A DNA stretch of 64,000 nucleotides from NCBI RefSeq assembly GCF_000426385.1, contig NZ_AUFG01000016.1:24504-88503 (forward strand), given 5' to 3'. Made by a program: the position numbers and the translations under genes. Positions 55,414 to 63,904 of this stretch are shown here, piece by piece. How positions within the stretch are numbered: the first letter of the stretch is position 1; every line of letters begins with the position of its first letter. Source of the DNA: Arsenicicoccus bolidensis DSM 15745 (lineage in GTDB: Bacteria; Actinomycetota; Actinomycetes; Actinomycetales; Dermatophilaceae). The notes beneath the pieces are model-generated. The model saw only the letters and a program-made list of their open reading frames with translations. It did no database searches and had not been told where the DNA came from.

Positions 55414-56244
55414 TCAGAGCACCTCGCCGGTGTCCGGGTCGACGACGCCCGTCAGCTGGTCGGCCGGCGCGGGGTCGAGCAGCTGCGGGCCGTTGTTGCG
55501 CACGTCGTTGACGGCGGTGCTCACGGCATACGCGTCGAACCGCCCTGGCAGGGCGAGGTTGAGGTAGGGCTGGACGTGGTCCGGGGTCGTCGCGTCGGGG
55601 TCGAGCCACCCGGCCCAGTGCTCCGGCTCGAGGATCAGGGGCTGGCGATCGTGGATGGTCGCCAGGTCGGGGTCGGCGCTGGTCGTGATCACGCAGTAGG
55701 TCGTGAGCCACGCGTCGGGGTGGTCGTCGGGCAGGGACCGGTCCCGCCAGAACTCGTAGAGCCCGGCCATGACCAGGGGGTCGCCGTCGGCGCGGTGGAT
55801 GTAGAACGGCTGCTTGCGGGGTCTGCCCTTGCGGTCGGTGAGGGACGGCGAGCGCTGCCACTCGTAGTAGCCGTCCGCCGGGACCAGGCAGCGGCGGGCA
55901 GCAGCGGCGCGCGCGTACGCCGGCTTGTCCAGGAGCGTCTCGGCGCGGGCGTTGATCATCCGCGTGCCGACCTTGAGGTCCTTGGCCCAGGACGGGACCA
56001 GACCCCAGGTCAGCAACCTCAGCTGCCGGCTGGGATCCTGCTCGGGCTCGCCCCTGGGCCGCCGGGTCAGCACGACCGGGGCGGCCTTGGTCGGGGCCAC
56101 GTTGTAGTCGGCGGCCGGACCGGCCCCCTGGGCTCGCTCCAGCGGGGCGATCGTGCGGACCGGCTCGGCCGTCCGGTCTTCGTCGACGTCCAGGGCCTCG
56201 ACCAGCTCCGCCATGTCCTTGCTCGCTGCGTACCGTCCGCACAT
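55414..56244 (-). CDS. yedK: SRAP-family abasic-site peptidase/crosslinker (YedK)
   Basis: 276 residues. MCGRY start with catalytic C2 (after Met removal), GVAPTK-like NVAPTKAAPVVLTR, NARAETL in TRMINARAETLLDKP, PADGYYEW with catalytic Glu, and the His in SADPDLATIHDRQPLIL. The SRAP enzymes form a thiazolidine crosslink with abasic sites in single-stranded DNA and shield them until repair. ATG 56244 is six bases after a TACGCT hexamer (56256-56251 complement), so it is probably leaderless. Divergent from aroA as in Rv3226c/Rv3227. Confidence 0.95.
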   Translation of the reverse strand: MCGRYAASKDMAELVEALDVDEDRTAEPVRTIAPLERAQGAGPAADYNVAPTKAAPVVLTRRPRGEPEQDPSRQLRLLTWGLVPSWAKDLKVGTRMINARAETLLDKPAYARAAAARRCLVPADGYYEWQRSPSLTDRKGRPRKQPFYIHRADGDPLVMAGLYEFWRDRSLPDDHPDAWLTTYCVITTSADPDLATIHDRQPLILEPEHWAGWLDPDATTPDHVQPYLNLALPGRFDAYAVSTAVNDVRNNGPQLLDPAPADQLTGVVDPDTGEVL

Positions 56245-56250
56245 GCCGAC

Positions 56251-56274
56251 AGCGTAGGCGCCATTGACTACGCT
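56251..56274. promoter_or_regulatory. Symmetrical back-to-back -10 elements between yedK and aroA
   Basis: AGCGTAG-N10-CTACGCT, an exact seven-base inverted repeat. Each half contains a TACGCT hexamer that would act as -10: leftward for yedK (start six bases away) and rightward for aroA. The same element could be an operator palindrome. The two promoters would have overlapping cores, so polymerases may exclude each other. Confidence 0.5.
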
Positions 56275-56311
56275 GGGCGGCAGCACCTGCACCCCAGCGA
56301 ACGGAACCCCG

Positions 56312-57721
56312 TTGACCCTCGCGGACCCCGACCATCCGGTCGACCAGACGCCCCGCCCCTCCGACACCGTCGACGCCACGCCTGCCGACTGGCCCGCGCC
56401 GACGCCGGCCGCCCCGGTCGACGCCACCGCCGTGCTGCCGGGCAGCAAGTCGATCACCAACCGCTTCCTGGTGCTGGCAGCGCTGGCCAACGACACCTCC
56501 CGGATCCGGCGCCCGCTCCGCTCGCGCGACACCCTCCTGATGGCCCAGGCCCTGCGGGACCTCGGGGTCGGGGTGCGCGACCACGAGGGCGACGAGCCCG
56601 GCTGCCCCGACTGGATCGTCGAGCCGGCGCCGCTGCACGGGCCGGCCGCGATCGACTGCGGTCTGGCGGGCACGATCATGCGCTTCCTGCCGCCGCTCGC
56701 CACGCTGGCCGACGGTCCGGTCGTCGTCGACGGTGACCCGCACGCGCGCACCCGGCCCGTCGGTCCGGTCCTCGACGCGCTGCGCGCGCTCGGCGCCGCG
56801 ATCGACGACGGCGGCCGCGGGGCGATGCCGTTCACGATCGACGGGCGTGGGGGTCTGCGCGGCGGGACGGTGACCGTGGACGCCTCGGGCAGCAGCCAGT
56901 TCATCTCCGCGCTGCTGCTGTCCGGCGCGCGCTTCGACGGGGGCGTGACGATCCACCACGTCGGCAAGCCCCTGCCGAGCCTGCCCCACATCCAGATGAC
57001 CGTGGAGGCCCTGCGGGACGCCGGCGTGGTCGTCGACGACGCCGAGCCCGACACCTGGCGCGTCGAGCCGAGCGAGATCAACGCCCTCGACGTCACGGTC
57101 GAGCCCGACCTGTCCAACGCCGCGGTCTTCCTGGCGGCGGCCCCCGTGACCGGCGGTCTCGTGCACGTGCCGGCCTGGCCGGCGGTGACCACGCAGGCGG
57201 GCGACCACATCCGTGAGGTCCTGCAGCAGATGGGGGCCGAGGTCCACCTGGATCGCGCGGGCCTGACCGTCACGGGCCGCGGGCTGCACGGCATCGACGT
57301 GGACCTGCACGACGCGAGCGAGCTGACGCCCGTGGTGGCCGCCCTCGCCGCGCTCGCCGACTCCCCCACGTGGATCCGCGGCGTCGGCCACATCCGACGG
57401 CACGAGACCGACCGCATCGCTGCGCTCGCGACCGAGATCAACCGGCTCGGCGGCGACGTGAGCGAGACCGAGGACGGGCTCGTGATCCGACCGCGCCCGC
57501 TGCACGCAGGCCTGTTCCGCACCTACGCCGACCACCGGATGGCCATGGCCGCGGCCGTCCTGGGGCTCCGGGTGCCCGGGGTCGTCATCGAGGACGTCGC
57601 GACCACCGCCAAGACGCTGCCTGACTTCACCCGTCGCTGGACCTCCTTCCTCGCGGGCGAGACGGCGGCCACCGAGCGCCTGGTCCGCGCCGGGGCCACC
57701 CCTCGCGGGGGGCGCCGGTGA
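56312..57721 (+). CDS. aroA: 5-enolpyruvylshikimate-3-phosphate synthase
   Basis: 469 residues if translation begins at TTG 56312 (GAACGGAA upstream); the frame is open from TTG 56264, but that lies before the predicted start of transcription. Ordered motifs: [96 protein letters not shown] and [20 protein letters not shown]. It makes EPSP from shikimate-3-phosphate and PEP in aromatic amino-acid synthesis. The first about 50 residues are a Pro/Asp-rich extension with no counterpart in shorter homologues. Coupled to rsgA through GTGA. Confidence 0.95.
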   Translation: MTLADPDHPVDQTPRPSDTVDATPADWPAPTPAAPVDATAVLPGSKSITNRFLVLAALANDTSRIRRPLRSRDTLLMAQALRDLGVGVRDHEGDEPGCPDWIVEPAPLHGPAAIDCGLAGTIMRFLPPLATLADGPVVVDGDPHARTRPVGPVLDALRALGAAIDDGGRGAMPFTIDGRGGLRGGTVTVDASGSSQFISALLLSGARFDGGVTIHHVGKPLPSLPHIQMTVEALRDAGVVVDDAEPDTWRVEPSEINALDVTVEPDLSNAAVFLAAAPVTGGLVHVPAWPAVTTQAGDHIREVLQQMGAEVHLDRAGLTVTGRGLHGIDVDLHDASELTPVVAALAALADSPTWIRGVGHIRRHETDRIAALATEINRLGGDVSETEDGLVIRPRPLHAGLFRTYADHRMAMAAAVLGLRVPGVVIEDVATTAKTLPDFTRRWTSFLAGETAATERLVRAGATPRGGRR

Positions 57722-58782
57722 GCCGACGGTCGTATGACGAGAGCGACGTGCGGGTCCGCCCCAACCGTCGCGGGTCCCGCCCCCGCACCAAGGACCGTCC
57801 GGCCCACGAGGACGCGGTGGAGGCCCTCGTCACCGCCGTCGACCGCGGCCGCTACACCACGCTCCTCGGTGAGGGAACCGCCGACGAGCGCGTCGTCACC
57901 GCCATGAAGGCCCGCGAGCTCGGCCGCAAGGGGATCGTCGTCGGCGACCGCGTCGGGCTCGTCGGTGACCTGCAGGGCGGCCCCGACCACCTGGCCCGCA
58001 TCGTCCGCCAGCACGAGCGCCGTTCGGTGCTGCGCCGCACGGCCGACGACACGGACCCGGTAGAGCGCATCATCGTCGCCAACGTCGACCAGCTCGTCGT
58101 CGTCACCGCCCTGGCCAACCCGGAGCCGCGACCCCGCATGATCGACCGCTGCCTGGTGGCGGCCTACGACGCGGGGCTCGAGCCGATCCTGGTGCTCACC
58201 AAGGCTGACCTGGTCGACCCCACGCCCCTCATCGAGGCCTACGCGCCCCTCGGGGCGCGGTGCATCGCGACGTCCACGCTCTCCGACACCGAAGTGCTGG
58301 CGGGCGCCTCCCCCGAGGACGTGCTGGCCCGCACCACCGGGCTGGACGAGCTGCGCGACGCGCTGACCGGACAGGTGAGCGTCATGGTCGGCCACAGCGG
58401 CGTCGGCAAGTCCACCCTCGTCAACCTGCTCGTCCCCGACGCCATGCGGGCGACGGGGCACGTCAACGACCACACGGGCCGGGGGCGGCACACCAGCACG
58501 TCCGCGATCGCCCTGCGCCTCCCCGACGCGTCCGGCTGGGTCGTCGACACCCCGGGCGTCCGCAGCTTCGGCCTCGCGCACGTCCGCCTGGACCGCATCG
58601 TCGCGCTGTTCCCGGACCTGGAGCCGGGCACGGCCGACTGCCCCCGCGGGTGCACGCACGACGAGGAGGAGTGCGGCCTCGACGCCTGGGTGGCCTCGGG
58701 TCAGGCCGGCCCCGCGGGCGTCGCCCGGCTGGACAGCCTCCGCCGCCTGCTGCGGGCCCGGTCCGCGGGCGAGGACACCTAG
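57718..58782 (+). CDS. rsgA: Ribosome small-subunit GTPase RsgA
   Basis: 354 residues from GTG 57718, overlapping the aroA stop (GTGA). OB-fold N-terminus, then circularly permuted GTPase: G4 LTKADLVD before G1 [20 protein letters not shown]2 region [11 protein letters not shown]3 [13 protein letters not shown]-terminal zinc box [12 protein letters not shown]. It assists 30S maturation by removing RbfA and gating late assembly. The last residues ([11 protein letters not shown]) are encoded by the first copy of a three-fold tandem repeat that continues past the stop. Neighbour order aroA-rsgA matches Rv3227-Rv3228. Confidence 0.96.
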   Translation: MSRRSYDESDVRVRPNRRGSRPRTKDRPAHEDAVEALVTAVDRGRYTTLLGEGTADERVVTAMKARELGRKGIVVGDRVGLVGDLQGGPDHLARIVRQHERRSVLRRTADDTDPVERIIVANVDQLVVVTALANPEPRPRMIDRCLVAAYDAGLEPILVLTKADLVDPTPLIEAYAPLGARCIATSTLSDTEVLAGASPEDVLARTTGLDELRDALTGQVSVMVGHSGVGKSTLVNLLVPDAMRATGHVNDHTGRGRHTSTSAIALRLPDASGWVVDTPGVRSFGLAHVRLDRIVALFPDLEPGTADCPRGCTHDEEECGLDAWVASGQAGPAGVARLDSLRRLLRARSAGEDT

Positions 58783-58919
58783 ACCCTCGCCCGCGTGGAT
58801 CCGCCGCCTGCTGCGGGGCGGGTCCGCGAGCGAGGACCCCGGCCTCTAGACGCGCGGCTCCGCCGCCTGCTGCAGGCCCGGTCCGCGGGCGAGGACGCCG
58901 GCCTGTCGCCGCGCGTGGC
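58739..58919. repeat. Three tandem copies of the rsgA 3' end
   Basis: Copies of about 60 bases start at 58739, 58800 and 58859, each beginning TCCGCCGCCTGCTGC and containing GGTCCGCG-GCGAGGAC. The first copy is the last coding portion and stop of rsgA; copies 2 and 3 lie outside it and have drifted by a few bases. The block fills most of the spacer before the PAP2 gene. It suggests recent slippage or unequal recombination. Confidence 0.9.
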
Positions 58920-58957
58920 GCCCGGACCGGAGCGGGCTCCCGCCGCAGACTGTCGGG

Positions 58958-59791
58958 ATGGACCTGCAGCGACGTCCCGTCGAGGAGAGCATCGGCGACC
59001 GCGACCTCACCCATTGGCGCACCCCGATCGGCCGCGCGCTCGCCCGCGTCGTCACGCGGACCTCGACGTGGACGGCTGCGACCTGGTTGCTCGTTGCCAC
59101 CGTCCTCGTCTGCTTCGTCGGGATCGTGGGCCTGACGGCCGCGGCCACCGAGACCTACGACGCGGTCGTCGAGGGCGACGGCGTGGCGGCGCTCGACCAT
59201 CCCGTCCTCGAGCTCGCCGTGCAGCACCGCACGCCGGCCCTGGCCCAGGCCCTCACCACGTTCACCGACATCGGTGGCAAGGTCGGTATGCCGATCCTCT
59301 CGGTGGCGCTGATCCTGCTGGCGACCTGGGCCTGGCGGTCGTGGTCGCCCGCCGTCCTCACCACCCTCGCCGCCGCGGGCTCGCTCGCGATGACGGTCGT
59401 GGGCAAGCAGCTGATCGGACGCGTCCGGCCCCCTCTCGCCGACGCCGTCCCCCCGTTCGAGACCTCGCCCAGCTTCCCCAGCGGGCACACCCTCAACACC
59501 ACCGTCATCATCGGGGTCCTGACCTATCTGCTCCTCACCCACCTGCACCGGCGGCGCACGCGGATCCTCGCCGTCGTGCTGGCATCCTGCTGGATCGTCG
59601 CGATGGGGCTCTCCCGCGTCGTTCTCGGTCACCACTGGCTCACCGACGTCGTGACCGGGTGGCTGCTCGGGCTGGCCTGGGTGCTGGCGCTGGTGGTGTG
59701 CCACCGGATGTGGCTGACCGTGCGCAAGCATCGGTCGCCCTCCCCGTCCCCGGCGGCACAAGGCCGGTCCGGGGCGACGAAGGCCACCTAG
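58958..59791 (+). CDS. PAP2-family membrane phosphatase
   Basis: 277 residues. About six membrane segments; the three-part phosphatase signature is KQLIGRVRPP, PSFPSGHTLNTTV and SRVVLGHHWLTDVVTG, with catalytic His in SGH and GHHW. Likely acts on undecaprenyl pyrophosphate, phosphatidic acid or lipid-linked sugars in the membrane; assignment to one substrate is not possible. ATG 58958, weak ribosome site. A hydrophilic Ser/Pro-rich C-terminal tail (SPSPSPAAQGRSG) ends the protein. Sits alone between repetitive spacers. Confidence 0.88.
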   Translation: MDLQRRPVEESIGDRDLTHWRTPIGRALARVVTRTSTWTAATWLLVATVLVCFVGIVGLTAAATETYDAVVEGDGVAALDHPVLELAVQHRTPALAQALTTFTDIGGKVGMPILSVALILLATWAWRSWSPAVLTTLAAAGSLAMTVVGKQLIGRVRPPLADAVPPFETSPSFPSGHTLNTTVIIGVLTYLLLTHLHRRRTRILAVVLASCWIVAMGLSRVVLGHHWLTDVVTGWLLGLAWVLALVVCHRMWLTVRKHRSPSPSPAAQGRSGATKAT

Positions 59792-59837
59792 CCACCCACA
59801 CCCTGAGGGGCCAGAAGACCGCCGACCGCTCCCGCCT

Positions 59838-59967
59838 GCGCCATCCCTGTCGACCCCGGGCACGCGCGCCCATCGCTGGCGTGCCCGCGGCATCGCCGAC
59901 AGCCCATGTTTCCAGCGCCATCCCTGTCGGCCCCGGGCGCGCGCGCCACCCCTGTCACCCGCGCGCC
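59838..59967. repeat. Local direct repeats in the PAP2-hisN spacer
   Basis: GCGCCATCCCTGTCG followed by ACCCCGGGCACGCGCGCC at 59838-59870 and a near copy at 59914-59947 (76 bases later); a third degenerate copy with CCACCCCTGTCACCCGC ends near 59967. The common core is CCTGTC plus a CGCGCGCC end. No gene in this spacer (59792-60006). Confidence 0.8.
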
Positions 59968-59994
59968 CGTGGGCGCGGCCACGCGGGTGACAGG
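59951..59994 (+). promoter_or_regulatory. Inverted repeat overlapping the hisN promoter
   Basis: CCTGTCACCCGCG and CGCGGGTGACAGG are a perfect 13-bp inverted repeat around an 18-base centre that itself pairs (GCGCCCG/GGGCGC). It ends one base before a TAGTTT hexamer (59995-60000), whose transcript would start at GTG 60007. Position covers the -12 to -56 region: candidate operator, or a hairpin from upstream read-through. TAGTTT is a good TAnnnT -10. Confidence 0.5.
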
Positions 59995-60006
59995 TAGTTT
60001 GGGCGG

Positions 60007-60789
60007 GTGAGCCCCTCCTATGACGACGACGTCCGCCTCGCCCACGTGCTGGCCGACTCGGTCGAGCGTGTGACGATGACCCGGTTCAAGGCCGAGGACC
60101 TCAAGGTCGACACCAAGCCCGACCTCACCCCCGTCACCGACGCCGACCGGGACGCCGAGGAGCTCATCCGCAGTCAGCTCAAGCGCACCCGTCCTCGCGA
60201 CGCGGTCCAGGGCGAGGAGTTCGGCACGACGGGCCACGGGGCACGGCGGTGGATCATCGACCCCATCGACGGCACCAAGAACTACGTGCGGGGGCTTCCC
60301 GTCTGGGCGACCCTCATCGGGCTGGTCGACGGAGACGAGCCCGTCGTCGGCCTCGTCTCTGCCCCGGCGCTCAACCGGCGGTGGTGGGCCGCCAAGGGAT
60401 CGGGTGCCTACACCGGCCGCAACCTGTACTCCGCCAAGCGGATCCACGTCTCGGGCGTCTCGTCCATCGGGGACGCGTCGCTCTCCTACGCGTCCCTCGG
60501 CGGGTGGCGCGACGCCGGCCGGCGCGAGGAGTTCCTGCAGCTCATGGACGACTGCTGGCGCACCCGCGGGTTCGGGGACTTCTGGTCCTACATGCTGGTC
60601 GCCGAGGGCGCCTGCGACCTCGCGGCCGAGCCCGAGCTGGCGGTGCACGACATGGCGGCGCTCGTCCCGATCGTCACCGAGGCCGGCGGGCGCATGACCT
60701 CGCTCGACGGGTCACCCGCGCCCTGGGGCGGCAACGCCGTCGCCACCAACGGGCTCCTGCACGACGAGGTCCTGCGCCGGCTCGGCTGA
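60007..60789 (+). CDS. hisN: Histidinol-phosphatase, inositol-monophosphatase type
   Basis: 260 residues from GTG 60007. IMPase-family metal sites: TPVTDADRDAEELIR, GEEFG (metal Glu), WIIDPIDGTKNYVRG (Asp-Pro-Ile-Asp-Gly-Thr) and C-terminal GACDLAAEPELAVHDMAALVP. In actinobacteria this branch is HisN, removing phosphate from histidinol phosphate in histidine synthesis; inositol phosphatase activity is possible. A TAGTTT hexamer six bases upstream implies leaderless translation. Flanked on both sides by repetitive spacers and an inverted repeat over its promoter. Confidence 0.92.
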   Translation: MSPSYDDDVRLAHVLADSVERVTMTRFKAEDLKVDTKPDLTPVTDADRDAEELIRSQLKRTRPRDAVQGEEFGTTGHGARRWIIDPIDGTKNYVRGLPVWATLIGLVDGDEPVVGLVSAPALNRRWWAAKGSGAYTGRNLYSAKRIHVSGVSSIGDASLSYASLGGWRDAGRREEFLQLMDDCWRTRGFGDFWSYMLVAEGACDLAAEPELAVHDMAALVPIVTEAGGRMTSLDGSPAPWGGNAVATNGLLHDEVLRRLG

Positions 60790-60808
60790 CGCACCGACGG
60801 CGTAGGCG

Positions 60809-60931
60809 CCTCGACGTACGACGGGCCACCTCGACGCACGACAGGCCCGCCGGGGTGGAGCCGCCTCGGCTGAGGGCGCTGGCGCGCGGCGCCTCGACGT
60901 ACGACAGGCGCGCCAAACTGGGGCGGCTCGG
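60809..60931. repeat. Direct repeats in the hisN-M16 spacer
   Basis: Three copies of CCTCGACG(T/C)ACGAC(A/G)GGC, at 60809, 60829 and 60892; the last two extend for about 40 bases each with GCCGGGGTGGAGCCGCCTCGG versus GCCAAACTGGGGCGGCTCGG. Copy 1 is short. The 179-base spacer contains no supported gene. A rc view gives GACAGG/CCTGTC, the same hexamer as in the preceding spacer. Confidence 0.8.
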
Positions 60932-60968
60932 GTGCCCGGCCGGGCGAGACCAGCACGTCTGTGCCGGT

Positions 60969-62345
60969 TCAGCCCTCGCGCCGGCGCACCTCGACGTCGC
61001 CTCGGCCGAGCGCCCGCACCTCGTCGGCGACCTGGTCGGCGTCGCCCACGACGACCACGGTCCACCGCCCGACGTCGGCCCGGCCGTAGGCCTCGACGAG
61101 TGCCTCACCCGTCAGCGAACGCGTCTCCTCGAACATCTCGGTCACCCAGCGCGGCGGCATCTTCTCCAGGGCGAGACCGGCGGCCTCGTCCGCCACGGAG
61201 TCCGCGGTCGCGTAGCGCGCCGGTGCGGTCTGGCTGACGAAGTCGACCCCCGAGCGCACCTCCTCCGGCGTGAAGCCCTCGCGTGCCTTCTCGAGGATGT
61301 CGAGCAGGATGCCGACGGACTCGCCCGTCACGTCCGCGCGCACGGATCCGCTGGCGATGAACAGCCCACCGTCGGCGCGCGGCACGAAGGCCGTCCGCAG
61401 GCCGTACGTGTAGCCCTTGTCCTCCCGCAGCACGGAGTCGACCCTGGCCTGCGGCGCACCACCGACCAGGAAGCTCAGGACCGGGTAGGCGCCCCATCCG
61501 TGCCGGCGATCGGGACCGAGGCAGCCGACGTACAGCTCCGACTGCACCGAGCCGGGTCGGTCCACCACGACGATGCGGCGGGCGTCCTCCCGACGGACCG
61601 GGCCTTGCGGACCCACCGGCGCGACCGGCTGCGGCGTCCAACCACCGAAGGTGCGCTCCACCAGAGCGTGCAGCTCCTGCAGCGGCTCGGCACCGAGGGG
61701 AGACAGGTCACCGGCGACGACCATCACGGCTCCGGTCGGCCCCACGTGGTCGTGGTGGAAGTCCCGCACGGCAGGAGCGGTGATCGCCCGCACGGTGGCG
61801 GGGCTTCCGGCCGACGGGCGCGAGGCGCGCGACTCGGGGGTGTAGAACGTGGCGGCGAACTCCCGCATGGCACGGCTGCGGGGGTCGGCGTTCTCCTGCT
61901 CGATGTCGGCGAGGCGCTTGCGCCGGGCGCGGTCCACCTCGTCGTCGGGGTAGGCGGGACGCTGGACGCACTCGGCGAGCAGCTCCAGGCCACGCTCGAG
62001 CCGGCTCACGGGGACGTCCAGGTCGAGGACGAGGCCGAACTCGCTGGTGGAGGAGCCGAGCGCGACCCCGGCCCGCTCCAGCAGCTCGGCGAACTCCTCC
62101 GCCGAGTGGTCCAGCGTCCCCTCGTCGAACGTCCGGGACAGCAGCGCCAGGATGCCCTCGAGCTCTCGGGGCTCTTGCGCCGGCACGACGGGGATGGCGA
62201 GCCGCACCGAGGCGACGTACTGCCCGGGCGTGTGGAAGGTCTGCAGCGCCAGCCCGTTGTCGAGCCGGGTCGTGCTGGGCTCGGGGAAGGCCCAGGGGCC
62301 CGGGGGCGCGACCTCGGGACGGGCGGGGATCAGGGTGTCGGTCAT
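60969..62345 (-). CDS. M16-family peptidase homologue, non-catalytic partner
   Basis: 458 residues; ATG 62345 overlaps the upstream M16 stop (ATGA). Two M16 folds: N-half with LDNGLALQTFHTPGQYVASV and LLSRTFDEGTLDHSAEEFAEL; C-half with RIVVVDRPGSVQSELYVGCLG, VLSFLVGGAPQARVDSVLRE and DKGYTYGLRTAFVP. The HxxEH zinc motif is absent, so this is the regulatory or substrate-binding subunit that completes a chamber with the catalytic partner, as in mitochondrial processing peptidase and PqqL-type pairs. Substrate unknown. Confidence 0.9.
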   Translation of the reverse strand: MTDTLIPARPEVAPPGPWAFPEPSTTRLDNGLALQTFHTPGQYVASVRLAIPVVPAQEPRELEGILALLSRTFDEGTLDHSAEEFAELLERAGVALGSSTSEFGLVLDLDVPVSRLERGLELLAECVQRPAYPDDEVDRARRKRLADIEQENADPRSRAMREFAATFYTPESRASRPSAGSPATVRAITAPAVRDFHHDHVGPTGAVMVVAGDLSPLGAEPLQELHALVERTFGGWTPQPVAPVGPQGPVRREDARRIVVVDRPGSVQSELYVGCLGPDRRHGWGAYPVLSFLVGGAPQARVDSVLREDKGYTYGLRTAFVPRADGGLFIASGSVRADVTGESVGILLDILEKAREGFTPEEVRSGVDFVSQTAPARYATADSVADEAAGLALEKMPPRWVTEMFEETRSLTGEALVEAYGRADVGRWTVVVVGDADQVADEVRALGRGDVEVRRREG

Positions 62346-63631
62346 GCCGAGGCTCCTTCGCTGGTCTGGGCCTTGAGGTGCGCCACGACGGCTCGGTTGG
62401 CCGGTCGCAGGTATGCCGACGCAGCCGCCCGCACCTGGTCGGGCGTGATGGTGGCCAGGCGGTCGAGGAAGGTGTTGGCGTGCTGCGCGTCCCCGTGCAG
62501 GGCGGCGTGCCCGCAGATGATGTCGGCGCGCTCGTCCGCCGCGGCCAGGGCGTGCAGCCAGGCGCGTTCGCTCTGCGCCAGGACCGACTCCATCTCGACG
62601 GGGGTCGGTCCCTCGTCGGCGAACCGGTCGAGCTCCTCGCACAGGGCAGCCTCGGCCGCGTCGGGGTCCACCCCGTCGGCGACGTCGACGGAGATGAACC
62701 CGAGCGACACCCCGTCGACCAGCCCCCAGGCCATGCCCTGCACGCTGTTGGCGAGCTGCTCGCGGCGCACGAGGCGGCGGTACACCCGGGACGAGGCCAT
62801 CCCCGTGAGGGCGTCCAGAGCGGCCGACGCGGCGTAGAACTCGTCCGTGTCGTCCACCGGCAGACGGAAGGCGACGAAGAGCCGGTCGCTGGGCACGTCC
62901 GACCGTCGCTCGACGCGCAGAGGCTGCTCGAGGGGCGGTAGCGGAGCGACCGGTTCACGAGCGGCCGCAGCGCTGGCGGGCAGGTGGCCGAAGTAGGTCT
63001 CGGCGGCGGCGAACCCCTCTTCGGCGGTGAGGTCCCCGACGAGCGTCAGCGTCGTGTTGTTCGGGCCGTAGTACCGCTCGAAGAAGGCGTGCACGTCCTC
63101 GAGTCTGGCACCGTCGAGATCTTCCATCGACCCGATGGTGGGGTGGTGGTACGGGTGCCCCTCGGGGAACACCAGGGCGTAGAGGTCCGGCAGGGCGAAG
63201 CCGTACGGCTGGTTGTCGTACCGCTGCCGCTTCTCCTCCTTGACCACGTCGCGCTGGTTGTCGAGGTTGGCCTGCGTGACGGCGGGGAGGAGCCGGCCGT
63301 GCCGGTCGGCCTCCAACCACAGCGCGAGCTCGTAGGCGCCGCGAGGCACCGTCTCGAAGTAGTTGGTGCGGTCGAACCACGTCGTGGCGTTGAGCCGGCC
63401 CCCGCGCGACATCAGCTCGGAGAAGTGCTCCCCTGACGCGACGTTCTCCGACCCCTGGAACATCAGGTGCTCGAACAGGTGCGCGAAACCGGTTCGCCCG
63501 GCCACCTCGTGTCGCGACCCCACCCCGACCCAGAGGTTGACCGTCACCGTGGTGATGGACCTGTCCTCGTTGACGATGACGCGCAGCCCGTTGGGCAGGG
63601 TGCGCTCCGCGATCTGATAGTTCAACGGCAT
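62342..63631 (-). CDS. M16-family metallopeptidase, catalytic subunit
   Basis: 429 residues from ATG 63631 (frame open to 63703). Inverted zinc motif HxxEH in GRTGFAHLFEHLMFQGSEN with the distal Glu in VVKEEKRQRYDNQPYG; then RTNYFETVP, PEGHPYHHPTIGSMEDLD and the R/Y-type C-terminal substrate site (DALTGMASSRVYRRLVRRE). TAGGGT lies seven bases before ATG 63631, so the message is probably leaderless. Peptidase of unknown substrate, perhaps a small peptide or signal fragment. Coupled by ATGA to the inactive partner. Confidence 0.93.
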   Translation of the reverse strand: MPLNYQIAERTLPNGLRVIVNEDRSITTVTVNLWVGVGSRHEVAGRTGFAHLFEHLMFQGSENVASGEHFSELMSRGGRLNATTWFDRTNYFETVPRGAYELALWLEADRHGRLLPAVTQANLDNQRDVVKEEKRQRYDNQPYGFALPDLYALVFPEGHPYHHPTIGSMEDLDGARLEDVHAFFERYYGPNNTTLTLVGDLTAEEGFAAAETYFGHLPASAAAAREPVAPLPPLEQPLRVERRSDVPSDRLFVAFRLPVDDTDEFYAASAALDALTGMASSRVYRRLVRREQLANSVQGMAWGLVDGVSLGFISVDVADGVDPDAAEAALCEELDRFADEGPTPVEMESVLAQSERAWLHALAAADERADIICGHAALHGDAQHANTFLDRLATITPDQVRAAASAYLRPANRAVVAHLKAQTSEGASA

Positions 63632-63669
63632 GCCGACCACCCTAGGCGACAACCACCCAGAACGCAGAA

Positions 63670-63697
63670 AAGCCCCGGACCTGGTGGTCCGGGGCTT
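63670..63697 (-). terminator. Terminator of the rRNA operon
   Basis: Perfect 12-bp hairpin AAGCCCCGGACC / GGTCCGGGGCTT with a TGGT loop, downstream of 5S on the minus strand and followed there by TTTCTGC, a short U-run. It lies between the rRNA operon and the M16 gene, about 39 bases upstream of the M16 start. Confidence 0.9.
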
Positions 63698-63711
63698 CCC
63701 CACAATGTTTG

Positions 63712-63828
63712 TCCGGCGGCGTCCTACTCTCCCACACCGTCACCAGTGCAGTACCATCGGCGCTGTAAGGCTTAGCTTCCGGGTTCGGAATGGGACCGGG
63801 CGTTTCCCTCACGCTATGACCGCCGTAA
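63712..63828 (-). rRNA. rrf: 5S ribosomal RNA
   Basis: Minus-strand sequence begins TTACGGCGGTCATAGCGTGA and holds the universal CCCATTCCGAACCCGGAAG loop and the AAGCCTTACAGCGCC then GGTGACGGTGTGGGAGAGTA blocks before the closing GCCGCCGG. The terminal helix GGCGG/CCGCC pairs. Length about 117 bases, normal. Confidence 0.95.
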
Positions 63829-63904
63829 CTCTATCGACTTGTCAAACCACGCACCTGGTGGTTTGTGTGTCGGGAACTACACAGTGGACGCGAGCAATCT
63901 TCGG

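Noticed and set aside
58739..60931. CRISPR array
   Set aside because: Repeats are few, uneven in length, without regular unique spacers and without cas genes.
60249..62837. 862-residue plus-strand frame over hisN and the M16 genes
   Set aside because: No motifs, crosses a gene on the same strand in a different frame and the M16 genes on the other.
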